Assembly (NCBI RefSeq): GCF_040215725.1
Contig: NZ_CP157969.1
Span: 1,178,001 to 1,242,000, forward strand
Length of the DNA stretch: 64,000 bases
Reading direction: 5' to 3'
Source: Rhizobium sp. ZPR4
Lineage (GTDB): Bacteria; Pseudomonadota; Alphaproteobacteria; Rhizobiales; Rhizobiaceae
Shown here piece by piece: positions 1 through 9,009 of this stretch. Each line of letters starts with the position of its first letter. Within the stretch, counting starts at the first letter, position 1. The notes beneath the pieces were generated by a model. It saw nothing but the letters and a program-made list of their open reading frames with translations. It had not been told where the DNA came from and ran no database searches. The position numbers and the translations under genes were made by a program.

Positions 1-141
1 CCCCTCCACAAGGAAGTTCAGCTCGACGTGGTCGTGCCAATGCGCAGCGCTCATGGCATCGGCGATGTGACGCTCGATCAGAAAGCCGCCAGCGGATGTG
101 ATGAGAGCTTCACGCTCGACGAAATTGCTAGGCTTCGGCAT
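1..141 (-). CDS. AraC-family transcriptional regulator, N-terminal fragment cut by the window edge
   Basis: Only the first 47 codons are present. The ATG reads leftward from 141 and the gene runs off the window. The visible part has the histidine-rich cupin motif HWHDHVELNFLVEG, which is typical of the sugar-sensing N-terminal domain of AraC regulators. The DNA-binding domain is not visible. The gene is divergent from the alpha-galactosidase operon, so it is a likely activator of that operon. A cupin protein without a DNA-binding domain cannot be excluded. Confidence 0.6.
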   Translation of the reverse strand, partial: MPKPSNFVEREALITSAGGFLIERHIADAMSAAHWHDHVELNFLVEG

Positions 142-251
142 GGAGGTCTGCCTGTGGCGCGAATCCGGGAATAACTTTGCTATTATTGGGAAGAAATCCT
201 GATTTGAAAGAGGCATTGAGGTTCAAAGCTATTCCATGCGGAGATCCCTTC

Positions 252-1568
252 ATGCCAAAGATCTGCCTGATCGGTGCCGGCAGCACCGTCTTTGCCCAGA
301 ATATTCTGGGTGACGTTCTCTCAAGTCGGAGCGGAAGCGACTATGTCATCAGCCTTTTCGACATCGATCCGGAGCGTTTGAAGACATCCGAGATCGTTGC
401 GCGGCGCATCTGCGAGACGCTTCGGCTCGACAAGGTTCAGGTCGAGGCGACGCTTGATCGCCGGCAGGCGCTGCAAGGTTCGGATTTCGTCATTTTGATG
501 ATGCAGGTCGGCGGCTACAAGCCTGCCACGGTGACCGATTTCGAGATCCCGAAACGGCATGGCCTCCGGCAGACCATTGCCGATACGCTCGGGATCGGCG
601 GCATTTTCCGTGGGCTCCGCACCATCCCCGTTCTCGAAGCTATCTGCCGCGACATGGAGGAAGTCTGCCCCGACGCTTTGCTGATGCAATATGTCAACCC
701 GATGGCGATCAATTGCTGGGCAATCAAGGAGATTGCCCCCAGCATCCGCACCGTGGGGCTTTGCCACAGCGTACAGCACACGGCCGCCCATCTTGCCGAT
801 TGCCTCGGCGAGGATAGCGCCGATATCAACTATCTCTCGGCCGGCATCAACCATGTCGCCTTCTTCCTCAAATATGAAAAGCTGCGGGCCGATGGCAGCC
901 GCGAGGATCTCTATCCGCGCCTGCGCGCCCTGGCCGAGGAAGGGCGCATTCCCTCTGACGATCGGGTCCGTTTCGACGTTTTGAAACGGCTCGGCCACTT
1001 CGTCACGGAATCGAGCGAGCATTTTTCGGAATATACATCCTGGTACATCAAGGAAGGCCGTAACGATCTGATCGAGCGGCTCAACATTCCACTCGATGAA
1101 TACATCCGCCGTTGCGAGGTCCAGATCGCCGAATGGCATGAACTGCGGCGCGACCTTGAAGGGGGCAAGCCGATCGATGTCTGCCGTAGCAACGAATATG
1201 CCGCCGGTATCATTCATGCCGCAGTCACCGGCCAACCGGCGCTCATCTATGGAAATGTCCCGAACGATGGGCTCATCCAGAATCTGCCTGACGAGTGCAT
1301 CGTCGAGGTGCCGTGCCATGTCGATCACAATGGCATTCAGCCGATCCGCATCGGACGGATACCCTCACAGCTCGCGGCCGTCATGCGGCTTAGCGTTTCC
1401 GTGCAGGAGCTGACGGTCGAGGCGGCGCTGACGAAGAAACGGGATCGCATCTATCAGGCTGCCCTGCTTGATCCTCATACGTCGGCGGAGCTGTCGCCCG
1501 ATCAGATCTGGAAGCTGGTGGATGACATGATCGAGCGGCACGGCAGTCTTCTGCCCGCTTATCATTAG
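252..1568 (+). CDS. melA: Glycoside hydrolase family 4, alpha-galactosidase (MelA-like)
   Basis: Cytoplasmic GH4 enzymes cleave alpha-glycosides by an NAD+- and Mn2+-dependent redox/elimination mechanism. The protein (438 aa) opens with a Rossmann motif, KICLIGAGS, and carries VNPMAINCWA and GLCHSVQ. The Cys and His of CHS are the GH4 metal ligands, and the surrounding sequence matches alpha-galactosidase MelA better than 6-phospho-glycosidases. The frame is open from 177, but I chose the ATG at 252 because the conserved fold begins there. It is the first gene of a sugar operon that also encodes a kinase, a SIS protein and a PF08013 protein, so the true substrate may be an amino-sugar alpha-glycoside. 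Substrate identity is inferred. Confidence 0.85.
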   Translation: MPKICLIGAGSTVFAQNILGDVLSSRSGSDYVISLFDIDPERLKTSEIVARRICETLRLDKVQVEATLDRRQALQGSDFVILMMQVGGYKPATVTDFEIPKRHGLRQTIADTLGIGGIFRGLRTIPVLEAICRDMEEVCPDALLMQYVNPMAINCWAIKEIAPSIRTVGLCHSVQHTAAHLADCLGEDSADINYLSAGINHVAFFLKYEKLRADGSREDLYPRLRALAEEGRIPSDDRVRFDVLKRLGHFVTESSEHFSEYTSWYIKEGRNDLIERLNIPLDEYIRRCEVQIAEWHELRRDLEGGKPIDVCRSNEYAAGIIHAAVTGQPALIYGNVPNDGLIQNLPDECIVEVPCHVDHNGIQPIRIGRIPSQLAAVMRLSVSVQELTVEAALTKKRDRIYQAALLDPHTSAELSPDQIWKLVDDMIERHGSLLPAYH

Positions 1569-1731
1569 GCTCACCGCTTCCTGACTGACGGCAGTGCACG
1601 AGTGCGGCCTCTTCGAGAGAGGAGGCTGTGCGCTCGCGTCCATGGTTCGATGCGATCATAAATTAGATCAAAAAACATCAGAATCATGATTGACATTGAT
1701 CTTATTGGATGGAAGTTTGAGCGAAATAGAA

Positions 1732-2550
1732 ATGATTGTGGAAGAGGGACTTTCGTTGAGCCAAGCCGGAGGAGTGAAAGTCGATCGTCTCGATGCTATT
1801 CGCAGCCATCTTTATGCGAACGGATTTTCGACCATCCAGGCGCTCGCGGACGCCATCGGCGCTTCCTTGGCAACGGTGCGCAGGGATTTGCAGGTCCTCG
1901 AACAAGAAGGCGCCATCGACCGCGTGCATGGCGGCGCCCGGATCGCCGAGGGCTCCTCGGTGGAGCTTGCCTTTCAGGAACGGGCCAAGCGGCATCTGTC
2001 GGCCAAACGCGCAATCGCAACGGCAGCCTACGATTTGCTGACCCCGCGCACTGCCATCTTCCTCGATGCCGGTACAACGGTGTTGCAGCTTGCGCGTCTT
2101 ATCCGCCTGAACCCGATACCGCTTCGCATCTTCACCAATGGCCTGACGGTGGCGCAGGAATTCCTCAATATCCCCAATCTGGAGGTCGTCCTGCTCGGCG
2201 GGCAGCTTCGCAGCGAAAACGCTTCGCTTGTCGGGCCACAGGCCGAAGCGATGCTCGAGAGCATCTGGTTCGATCAGCTCTTCCTCGGCGCCAGCGCCAT
2301 CAGCCCCGACGGCGCGATCTATAGCGTCGATAGCGCCGAAGCGAGCCTCAACAAATGCATGCTCAGCCGCTCGGCCCACCGCTTCGTGCTCGCCGATTCC
2401 TCGAAGTTCGGCACGATGACGACCTATAAGGTCGCCCCCTTAAGTGCTGCGAAGGTGATTACGGATTCTGGTCTTTCCGCGCATTGGCGCAGTGAACTCG
2501 TCAACCTCGGCGTCGAGACGACGATTGCGGATCTCGGAGCGCCGAAATGA
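1732..2550 (+). CDS. DeoR-family transcriptional regulator
   Basis: An N-terminal winged helix (FSTIQALADAIGASLATVRR, then a DLQVLEQEGAIDRVHGG wing) is followed by a DeoRC sensor domain with the phospho-sugar-binding signature IFLDAGTTVLQLA and FTNGLTVAQEF. Family members usually repress sugar operons and respond to a phosphorylated sugar intermediate. The start is uncertain. The frame is open from a TTG at 1690, an ATG lies at 1732, and a GTG at 1774 sits directly after a GGAGGA that is too close to serve as its ribosome-binding site. The stop overlaps the kinase start by 4 bases, so the regulator is translated with its target operon. Confidence 0.85.
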   Translation: MIVEEGLSLSQAGGVKVDRLDAIRSHLYANGFSTIQALADAIGASLATVRRDLQVLEQEGAIDRVHGGARIAEGSSVELAFQERAKRHLSAKRAIATAAYDLLTPRTAIFLDAGTTVLQLARLIRLNPIPLRIFTNGLTVAQEFLNIPNLEVVLLGGQLRSENASLVGPQAEAMLESIWFDQLFLGASAISPDGAIYSVDSAEASLNKCMLSRSAHRFVLADSSKFGTMTTYKVAPLSAAKVITDSGLSAHWRSELVNLGVETTIADLGAPK

Positions 2551-3545
2551 GCGATGACCTGATCCTCGGCATCGATGGCGGCGGCAGCAAGGTGCTGGTC
2601 GCGCTTGCGGACAGAGCCGGCAACGTGCTGCTTATGTCGCGTAGCGGCGGCGTCAATCCGATGGACAACCCGAACTGGCGTCGCGAACTGGATCTTGCCC
2701 TGGGTTCCTTCCTGGAACGAGAGCAACCGGCGGCCGTCGCCGCCGCGCTGCCGGCCTATGGCGAGGTAGCGCGCCTGTCGGAACAGCAGCGCGAGGCGAT
2801 CGAGGCCAGCTTCCCCAAGGCGAAACGGCATATTCTCAACGATGTCGATGCAGCTCATCTCGGCGCCTTTGCCGGAAAGCCCGGCATTCTCATCCTGTCG
2901 GGCACCGGCTCCATGGCCTGGGCGCGCAACGGCGCCGGCGTATCGGCGCGCGTGGGCGGCTGGGGCGACGTCATAGGCGACGAGGGCAGCAGCTATTGGA
3001 TCGGGCGGGCCGCTCTCAGCCTCGTTAGCCAGAGTCTCGACGGGCGTGCAGGCCCGACCGCGCTGGCAAAGGCCATGTTCGAATTCCTGGGCCTCGACAG
3101 CATCGATCCGGTCAACGCGCTGGGAGGATGGGTGAGCGAACTCGAAAACCCCCGCGCCGATATCGCTGCCCTCTCGGTTCTCGTCGATCGCGTTGCCCGC
3201 GCTGGCGACGGAGCGGCAAAGCAGCTGATCGGCCAGGCGGCGTCCGAGCTCGCAAAGCATGTCGAAGCCATCGCGCCGCATTGCGAGGCGGCGGCCGACT
3301 GGACCTATGCCGGCGGAACATTTGCAAGCCGCGCCCTGCTTGCCGCACTCGAGCGGCGCATCGGCCGTCCGGCCGTGAGCCCGAAGCTTCCTCCCATCGG
3401 CGGCGCTCTTTTGGCGGCCGCCCGCCTTCTCGACTGGCCGGTGAATGACGGCTGGATCACGCAAATCGCCGCAACGGCAAAGACCGCAGCGGTGCATTCA
3501 GGTGAAGCAGACCTCAATAACAAGGAAAGAAGGGAACATGCGTAA
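2547..3545 (+). CDS. BadF/BadG-type ATPase, probable amino-sugar (N-acetylglucosamine-type) kinase
   Basis: This is an ASKHA-fold kinase of 332 aa. The phosphate-1 motif LGIDGGGSKVLVAL is at the N terminus, the phosphate-2/adenosine region LSGTGSMAWAR is near residue 115, and GWGDVIGDEGSSYWIGR follows. That set is characteristic of the BadF/BcrA family, which includes eukaryote-like N-acetylglucosamine kinases and bacterial glucosamine kinases. It most likely phosphorylates the monosaccharide released by the GH4 enzyme at C6. Its start overlaps the regulator by 4 bases and its end overlaps the binding-protein gene by 8 bases. Hexosamine specificity is inferred from the family and from the SIS protein downstream. 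Confidence 0.8.
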   Translation: MSDDLILGIDGGGSKVLVALADRAGNVLLMSRSGGVNPMDNPNWRRELDLALGSFLEREQPAAVAAALPAYGEVARLSEQQREAIEASFPKAKRHILNDVDAAHLGAFAGKPGILILSGTGSMAWARNGAGVSARVGGWGDVIGDEGSSYWIGRAALSLVSQSLDGRAGPTALAKAMFEFLGLDSIDPVNALGGWVSELENPRADIAALSVLVDRVARAGDGAAKQLIGQAASELAKHVEAIAPHCEAAADWTYAGGTFASRALLAALERRIGRPAVSPKLPPIGGALLAAARLLDWPVNDGWITQIAATAKTAAVHSGEADLNNKERREHA

Positions 3546-4794
3546 ATTTACTTTGCCATTCGTCGCTCTGGCGGCGCTCGTTGCCGCCGTTCCGGCTCTC
3601 GCTCAGGATGCGAAACCGCTTGCCGGCCAATCGATCACGGTGCTGATGCCTTCGCCGCAGGCGCCGAACATTCCCGGCGATTTCGAAGCCGAGACCGGCA
3701 TCCACGTCAACATGCAGACCCTTTCGTGGGACGATATCCGCCCGAAGCTCGTCACCTCGCTGATTGCCGGCACCGCACCGGCCGATGTCACCGAATTCGA
3801 CTGGTCGTGGACCGGCCAGTTCAGCGCCGCCGACTGGTATCTGCCGCTCAATGATGTGATCGATGCGGATGCCGTCAAGGATATCGGCGTTTCCAAGATC
3901 TTCACGGTCAACGGCAACCTGCTCGGCGTGCCCTATACCAACGACTTCCGCGTCATGCTCATCAACAAGAAGCATTTTGCCGATGCGGGTATCACCAAGA
4001 TGCCGAAGACGCTCGACGAGCTGGCCGCTGCGGCCAAGCAGATCAAGGAAAAGAAGATCGCGACCTATCCGATCGGCCTGCCGCTTTCGGCGACCGAAGG
4101 TGCGTCGACGAGCTGGTATCTCCTGACGAAGGCCTTCGGCGGTGAACTGTTCGATAAGGATTTCAAGCCGCTCTTCGTCTCGAAGGATTCCGCCGGCTAC
4201 AAGGCGCTCGCCTTCGAATTGATGCTACTGAAGGAAGGTCTGGTCGATCCGGCTTCCACCGGTCTCAAGGACAGCCAGATCAATGAGAGCATGTTCGCCC
4301 AGGGCGTGACCAGCATCATGATTTCGGGCGAGCCGGGCAGGATCGGTCAGATGAACGATCCGAAGCAATCGAAGGTCGCCGGCCAGGTCGAGGCGATCCT
4401 GGTACCGACAGCAAGCGGCGAAACCCGCAGTTTCGGCCTTCCCGAAGCGCTCGCCATCCCGCGCGTCTCGCAGAACAAGGAAGCCGCCATCGCCTTCGTC
4501 AAATGGTTCACCAGCAAGGAGTTCCAGAAGAAGAATGCGGCTAACGGCGCGTTGCCGACCCGCACCTCTGCACTGTCCGAGCTCAATTCCGCCGGCCAGC
4601 TGCTCAGCGGTGATACGCTTGTGGCGCAGTCGAAGACCGTCGAGCCGCTGTTCCCGCAGGGTACGCCTCCCTGGTATCCGGAATTCTCGAGCGCGGTGAA
4701 CACGGCGATCAACAGCGCCGCGAAAGGCCAGGTCACCGTGGATCAGGCCATGCAGAACATCGCCGAAGCGGCAAAGCAGGCATCGGCCCAATGA
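3538..4794 (+). CDS. Sugar ABC transporter, periplasmic substrate-binding protein
   Basis: A classic Sec signal peptide (MRKFTLPFVALAALVAAVPALAQ, given here as residues 1-22 ending ALAQ) precedes a family-1 (MalE/UgpB-type, cluster B) binding protein of 418 aa. The hinge-type segments WDDIRPKLVTSLIAGTAP and SWYLLTKAFGGELFDKDF are typical of sugar binders. I chose the ATG at 3538 because it is preceded by a purine-rich AAGGAAAGAAGGGA and gives a clean signal peptide; the open frame extends further upstream without coding character. It captures the substrate for the two permeases that follow. Confidence 0.9.
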   Translation: MRKFTLPFVALAALVAAVPALAQDAKPLAGQSITVLMPSPQAPNIPGDFEAETGIHVNMQTLSWDDIRPKLVTSLIAGTAPADVTEFDWSWTGQFSAADWYLPLNDVIDADAVKDIGVSKIFTVNGNLLGVPYTNDFRVMLINKKHFADAGITKMPKTLDELAAAAKQIKEKKIATYPIGLPLSATEGASTSWYLLTKAFGGELFDKDFKPLFVSKDSAGYKALAFELMLLKEGLVDPASTGLKDSQINESMFAQGVTSIMISGEPGRIGQMNDPKQSKVAGQVEAILVPTASGETRSFGLPEALAIPRVSQNKEAAIAFVKWFTSKEFQKKNAANGALPTRTSALSELNSAGQLLSGDTLVAQSKTVEPLFPQGTPPWYPEFSSAVNTAINSAAKGQVTVDQAMQNIAEAAKQASAQ

Positions 4795-5708
4795 CAATCG
4801 CAGTCTCTGCCGGTGGCAGGGGCAAGCGTGGTGCCGGCATCAAGGCCGACACCACGCTGGGCATCCTGCTTGTTTCACCGATCCTGATCACGATGGCGGC
4901 CCTTGTTTTCTACCCGATCGGAAGAACGGTGTGGGACAGCCTGCACAGGGTCAATCCGATGCAGGCGGGAACGCCTTTTGTCGGGCTGGAAAACTACACT
5001 CGGATGCTCTCCGACGGGCAATTGGGCACGACCTGGATTAATACGTTTCTCTATGTCGTGCTCGCAGTTGTGGCCGAGACGGTGTTCGGCGTTCTTGCTG
5101 CCGCCCTCATCAATCAGGTCAAGGTCGGCCGCCAATGGTTGCTTGCCGCCGTCGTCTTGCCCTGGGCACTGCCGGGTGTCGTCAACGCGGTGATCTGGCT
5201 CTGGATCTACCAGCCCGGAGCGGGATTGCTGAATGGCATTCTTTCGGCTGTAGGCCTGCCTTTCGACAACCATGTCTGGTTCAACGATCGCACCAGCGCC
5301 ATTATCGCGGTCACGGTGGTTCACGTCTGGCGCATGATGCCCCTGACCGTCGTCATCGTGCTGGCGGCGATGCAGAGCATTCCGGCGCATCTCTATGAGG
5401 CGGCGCGGATCGATGGCGCGACACGCACGCAGATGTTTGCTCTGGTCACGCTTCCGCTGGTGCGTAGTGCGATTGCGGTTGCCATGACCAATGCGACCGT
5501 CAACGCATTCAACCTCTTCGATGAAGCATGGGTATTGGCAGGCTCCAGTCTCGAAACACGGCCAGTTCTCGTACAGATCTATCTCGAGACCTTTCAGAAC
5601 CTGCGTTTTTCCTATGGCATGGCGCTGTCGCTTGTCATCACGCTGGTCTCACTACTGGTTTCGCTCATCTATGTCCTGCGCGTCTATCGCAACACCCGGT
5701 TTGACTGA
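4791..5708 (+). CDS. Sugar ABC transporter permease (MalF/UgpA type)
   Basis: A 305-aa inner-membrane protein with about six hydrophobic segments. The permease EAA loop appears as EAARIDGATRTQMFALVTLPLV near residue 205, where the conserved EAA and the G of DGA contact the ATPase. Its start overlaps the binding-protein stop by 4 bases and its stop overlaps the next permease by 1 base, which implies coupled translation. It is one half of the heterodimeric channel. Confidence 0.9.
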   Translation: MTIAVSAGGRGKRGAGIKADTTLGILLVSPILITMAALVFYPIGRTVWDSLHRVNPMQAGTPFVGLENYTRMLSDGQLGTTWINTFLYVVLAVVAETVFGVLAAALINQVKVGRQWLLAAVVLPWALPGVVNAVIWLWIYQPGAGLLNGILSAVGLPFDNHVWFNDRTSAIIAVTVVHVWRMMPLTVVIVLAAMQSIPAHLYEAARIDGATRTQMFALVTLPLVRSAIAVAMTNATVNAFNLFDEAWVLAGSSLETRPVLVQIYLETFQNLRFSYGMALSLVITLVSLLVSLIYVLRVYRNTRFD

Positions 5709-6565
5709 TGAAACAGAGTTTTTCATATCGTTTGCTGATCTGGATCGGCGTCGCAGCTCTCCTTATTTGGTCTCTTGGGCCAATCTACTGGACGCTTGCC
5801 AGCTCGATCACACCGACTGAGGATTTTTCGGCGCGACCCATCCATTTCTTTCCGCAGCATTTCACGCTGGATCATTTCTCGCGCCTCTTCGGCATCGATA
5901 TTGCACGGATCGGTGGTGTTCAGGTCTGGTCGCAGTTCCGCGCCGCACTCATCAATAGTATTGTGACTTCGGTGGCTGCAACGCTCCTTTGCGTCGCGAT
6001 ATCAGCACTCGGAGCCTATGCCTTCACACGCATCCAGTTTCCGGGGCGAGGCTTCCTGTTTGCAGCTGTCGTCGCGACACTTGCAATCCCCGGCTATGCT
6101 GTGCTGATCCCGCTTTACCGGATCATGATCAGCATGCATCTGGTCGATACTTATGTCGGCGTGGCGCTGATCTATGTGTCTGCCTACCTACCCCTGTCGC
6201 TGTGGTTGTTGCGGAGCGTCTTCGAGGCGTTGCCGATCGCGCTGGAAGAGGCGGCTCAGCTTGATGGCGCCGGCAGGCTCTACATCTTCTTCAACATCGT
6301 TCTGCCGCTTGCCGGTCCGGGGCTTACGGCAGCGGCGATCCTGACCTTTCTTGGCGCGTGGGGACAGTATCTCGTCCCGCTCATCTTTTCACCGCAGGCG
6401 ACGAAGCCTTTGACGGTACTGATCCCCGAATTCGTCACCAAGAACTTCATCGACTACGGGCTGATCACGGCAAGCGGATCGATTGCCATCATCATTCCCG
6501 CCCTGGTCGTCATCTTTCTCAATCGATACCTCGTCAGCGGTCTGCTGGCCGGATCGGTCAAGTAA
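5708..6565 (+). CDS. Sugar ABC transporter permease (MalG/UgpE type)
   Basis: A 285-aa inner-membrane protein with six predicted membrane segments and the EAA loop LEEAAQLDGAGRLYIFFNIV near residue 177. Members of this family pair with a MalF-type partner, here the preceding gene. The short N-terminal segment, the TPTEDFSARP periplasmic stretch after the first membrane helix and the C-terminal GLLAGSVK are typical of the CUT1 class. It sits 12 bases before the SIS gene. Confidence 0.9.
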   Translation: MKQSFSYRLLIWIGVAALLIWSLGPIYWTLASSITPTEDFSARPIHFFPQHFTLDHFSRLFGIDIARIGGVQVWSQFRAALINSIVTSVAATLLCVAISALGAYAFTRIQFPGRGFLFAAVVATLAIPGYAVLIPLYRIMISMHLVDTYVGVALIYVSAYLPLSLWLLRSVFEALPIALEEAAQLDGAGRLYIFFNIVLPLAGPGLTAAAILTFLGAWGQYLVPLIFSPQATKPLTVLIPEFVTKNFIDYGLITASGSIAIIIPALVVIFLNRYLVSGLLAGSVK

Positions 6566-6577
6566 ATCGGAGCTGAT

Positions 6578-7531
6578 ATGAATACGACGGAAAAGGTGAT
6601 CTTCGAACAATTCCCTTATTGGGAAAAGGCGATTGGACCGGTCTCCGCCCCGCATGATGCCGAATTGACGGTTTTTCTGGGCTGCGGCACATCCTACAAT
6701 CTCGCTTTGTCGCTTGCGGCGCATGCCAATCTTGCCGGTTATCCGGCGATTGCCGTGCCGGGTGCGGAATGGCTGAACCGGCCTGCCGCCCTCTGGCCGC
6801 GCTGGCAGAAGGTTCATCTGGTGGCCCTTTCCCGCAGCGGCGAAACGACGGAAACCGTTGCCGCCGCCAAGGCAAGCCGCAAAGCCGGCGTTTTCGTCAC
6901 CGCCATCACGGTCGAGCCGGAAAGCTCGCTTGCCAGGAATTGCGACCGGCTGATCGAGGTAGCGACCCATGGCGATGAAGGTATTGTCATGACGGTCTCG
7001 GCGAGCCTGATGCTGCTTCTGGGCATGCAGATGGTCGGCGTAAAGATCCCGCCATCGATCGTCCAATCCGCCCGCCGGCTGGCCGATCAGCTCGATGCGG
7101 CTCTTCCGAAGACCATCGAAGGTCGGTCGCATTTCGTTTTCCTCGGGAGCGGATCGCTCTACGGCATTGCCCTGGAAGGCGCGTTGAAGCTGATGGAAAT
7201 GAGTCAGATCATCACCCAGGGCTTTCATCCCCTGGAATACCGCCATGGACCGATCAGCCTCGTCGATGAAAACACCGCGGTCGTCATGCTCTACAGCGCC
7301 GACCAGAAGGCGGCGGAAGCGCTGCTGGTCGAGGAGCTACAGGAAAAAGGAGCGACCGTCATCGGCTTTGGCGGCCCAGGCGATCTGGAACTGGCCGTCG
7401 ATTGCGATCCGGCGCTCGCAGGCCTCTGCGTGCTGCCGGCCCTGCAGATCCTCGGCGAACGGGCAGCGCAGTCGAAGGGTGTCGATACGGTGTCGCCACG
7501 TCACCTGACCAAGATCGTGATGCTCGGATGA
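6578..7531 (+). CDS. Double SIS-domain protein, probable amino-sugar phosphate deaminase/isomerase (AgaS/GlmS-isomerase-like)
   Basis: Two sugar isomerase domains are visible in 317 aa. The first has LGCGTSYNLALSLAAHAN and the phosphate-binding SRSGETTET; the second has LGSGSLYGIALEGALKLMEM and FHPLEYRHGPISLV. The last motif is shared by the isomerase half of GlmS and by AgaS/NagB-II deaminases. Such enzymes convert a hexosamine 6-phosphate to the ketose 6-phosphate and ammonia. There is no glutaminase domain, so it is not a GlmS. Next to a PF08013 protein, galactosamine 6-phosphate to tagatose 6-phosphate is the most economical reading, but this is inference. The stop overlaps the next start by 4 bases. 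Confidence 0.75.
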   Translation: MNTTEKVIFEQFPYWEKAIGPVSAPHDAELTVFLGCGTSYNLALSLAAHANLAGYPAIAVPGAEWLNRPAALWPRWQKVHLVALSRSGETTETVAAAKASRKAGVFVTAITVEPESSLARNCDRLIEVATHGDEGIVMTVSASLMLLLGMQMVGVKIPPSIVQSARRLADQLDAALPKTIEGRSHFVFLGSGSLYGIALEGALKLMEMSQIITQGFHPLEYRHGPISLVDENTAVVMLYSADQKAAEALLVEELQEKGATVIGFGGPGDLELAVDCDPALAGLCVLPALQILGERAAQSKGVDTVSPRHLTKIVMLG

Positions 7532-8826
7532 ACGCCGCCGTCGAACACAATCGCAGCATTGCGCTGAAGAAGCTTCTTGGCGATCGCGCCAAGACATTCC
7601 CGCGCGGGATCACGTCGGTCTGCTCCGCGCATCCGCTTGTCATCGAGGCGGCGCTGAGGCGTGCGGCCTCCGAGGGGGCCGTCGCGCTTATCGAGGCGAC
7701 CTGCAATCAGGTCAATCAGGAGGGCGGCTATACCGGGATGACGCCACGCGATTTCCGCCGTTTCGTCGAAGACATAGCCGCCGCAGTTGGCTTTTCTGTC
7801 GATCGCATCATCCTCGGAGGCGATCATCTCGGCCCGAACCCATGGAGGAAGCTGCCCGCAGAGGAAGCAATGGCAAAGGCCGAGGCGATGATTGCGGCCT
7901 ATGTCGAGGCAGGTTTCGAAAAGATCCACCTCGATACATCGATGGGCTGCGCCGACGAGCCCGTAGCCTTGGCCGACGAGGTGACGGCGGAACGCGCCGC
8001 GCGGCTTGCCCGCGTGGCGGAACAGGCTGCTCTCCGTTCTGGTCGCCGGCCACCCGTCTATATTATCGGAACCGAAGTGCCGCCACCGGGCGGCGCCACG
8101 CATGCCCTCGACGAGCTTGAGGTGACGCGACCCGAGGCGGCGAAGAACACGCTGGCAGTGCATCGTGCCGCCTTCGCCAAGGCCGGGGTCGAAAGTGCTC
8201 TGGAGCGGGTGATAGCCATCGTCGTTCAGCCCGGTGTCGAGTTCGGCAATGCCAATGTCGTCCTTTACAGACCGGATCGTGCGGATGGCTTGATCGGCGC
8301 TCTGGACCAAATGCCCGGCTTGCTCTTCGAGGCTCATTCCACGGACTATCAGCCTGGGGACGCGCTCGCCGCTCTCGTCGAGGGCGGTTTCGCGATCCTC
8401 AAGGTTGGGCCGGGTCTGACCTTTGCTCTGCGCGAGGCGCTCTATGGCCTCGATGCCATCGCGTCGGTTCTCGCCGGAAGGGTTTTGCCTGATGCGATCC
8501 ATGCGACGATGGAAGCCGTCATGCTCGAAAATCCGGGTCACTGGAATTCCCATTATGGCGGCTCGGTCGAAGAACAGCGCTTGCAGCGCCACTTCAGTTA
8601 TAGCGACCGCATTCGGTACTATTGGCCAAACGAGCGAGCGGCGACAGCTGTCGAGACCCTGCTTGCGCGCTTCGAGGGCGATATTCCGGAAACGCTCATC
8701 AGCCAGTATCTCGGCCGGGTCTATCCGGCAGTGGTCGCGAAGAAGGTTCTGCCTCGTGCGCGCGACCTCTGCATTGCGGCAATCGATGCGGCCCTGGAAC
8801 CTTATTCTGTGGCCACGATCGCATAG
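7528..8826 (+). CDS. PF08013 family protein (GatZ/KbaZ-like), probable tagatose 6-phosphate 4-epimerase or aldolase subunit
   Basis: A TIM-barrel protein of 432 aa with ITSVCSAHPLVIEAALRRA, IEATCNQVNQEGGYTGMTP, LGGDHLGPNPWRKLP and HLDTSMGCADEP, which are hallmark stretches of the GatZ/KbaZ family. In enteric bacteria GatZ is the non-catalytic partner of tagatose-1,6-bisphosphate aldolase. A member from Agrobacterium was shown by the Enzyme Function Initiative to epimerise tagatose 6-phosphate to fructose 6-phosphate. No GatY/KbaY catalytic aldolase subunit and no second kinase is seen here, so the epimerase role fits better. It starts by an ATGA overlap with the SIS gene. Confidence 0.8.
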   Translation: MNAAVEHNRSIALKKLLGDRAKTFPRGITSVCSAHPLVIEAALRRAASEGAVALIEATCNQVNQEGGYTGMTPRDFRRFVEDIAAAVGFSVDRIILGGDHLGPNPWRKLPAEEAMAKAEAMIAAYVEAGFEKIHLDTSMGCADEPVALADEVTAERAARLARVAEQAALRSGRRPPVYIIGTEVPPPGGATHALDELEVTRPEAAKNTLAVHRAAFAKAGVESALERVIAIVVQPGVEFGNANVVLYRPDRADGLIGALDQMPGLLFEAHSTDYQPGDALAALVEGGFAILKVGPGLTFALREALYGLDAIASVLAGRVLPDAIHATMEAVMLENPGHWNSHYGGSVEEQRLQRHFSYSDRIRYYWPNERAATAVETLLARFEGDIPETLISQYLGRVYPAVVAKKVLPRARDLCIAAIDAALEPYSVATIA

Positions 8827-8921
8827 GACGCCCGGCAGGCTGCCTGGCCCCGGTGGTCGGCAAGGGCGGCGGCGATCAGACACACGCTTTTCTGGAACGG
8901 TTCAACTTTTCACGGAATCTC

Positions 8922-8996
8922 TGAACCGCTCTATCTCTTTGTTTTCACGCAATTCCGGACGGAAAGCCGCTGCGCACTTTTCCTGGAATTGCTCTA
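8922..8996. repeat. Rhizobial-type palindromic intergenic repeat
   Basis: The 183-base gap between the PF08013 gene and the transporter ATPase contains an inverted repeat, GCAATTCC at 8949-8956 and GGAATTGC at 8985-8992, around an inner GGACGGAAAGC and CTTTTCC pair. The text resembles a repeat common between genes of Rhizobium and Agrobacterium (RIME-like). I recall the family from experience and cannot confirm copy number here. It can form a hairpin in the transcript and may tune expression of the downstream ATPase gene. Confidence 0.6.
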
Positions 8997-9009
8997 ATTG
9001 GAGATCATA

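Noticed and set aside
321..1328. Antisense frame of 335 codons opposite the alpha-galactosidase gene
   Set aside because: Shadow of a well-supported GH4 gene; no start context and no recognisable domain.
1690..1718. TTGACA with a possible -10 before the DeoR gene considered as a promoter
   Set aside because: No acceptable -10 box at 16-18 bases spacing; the match is probably chance.
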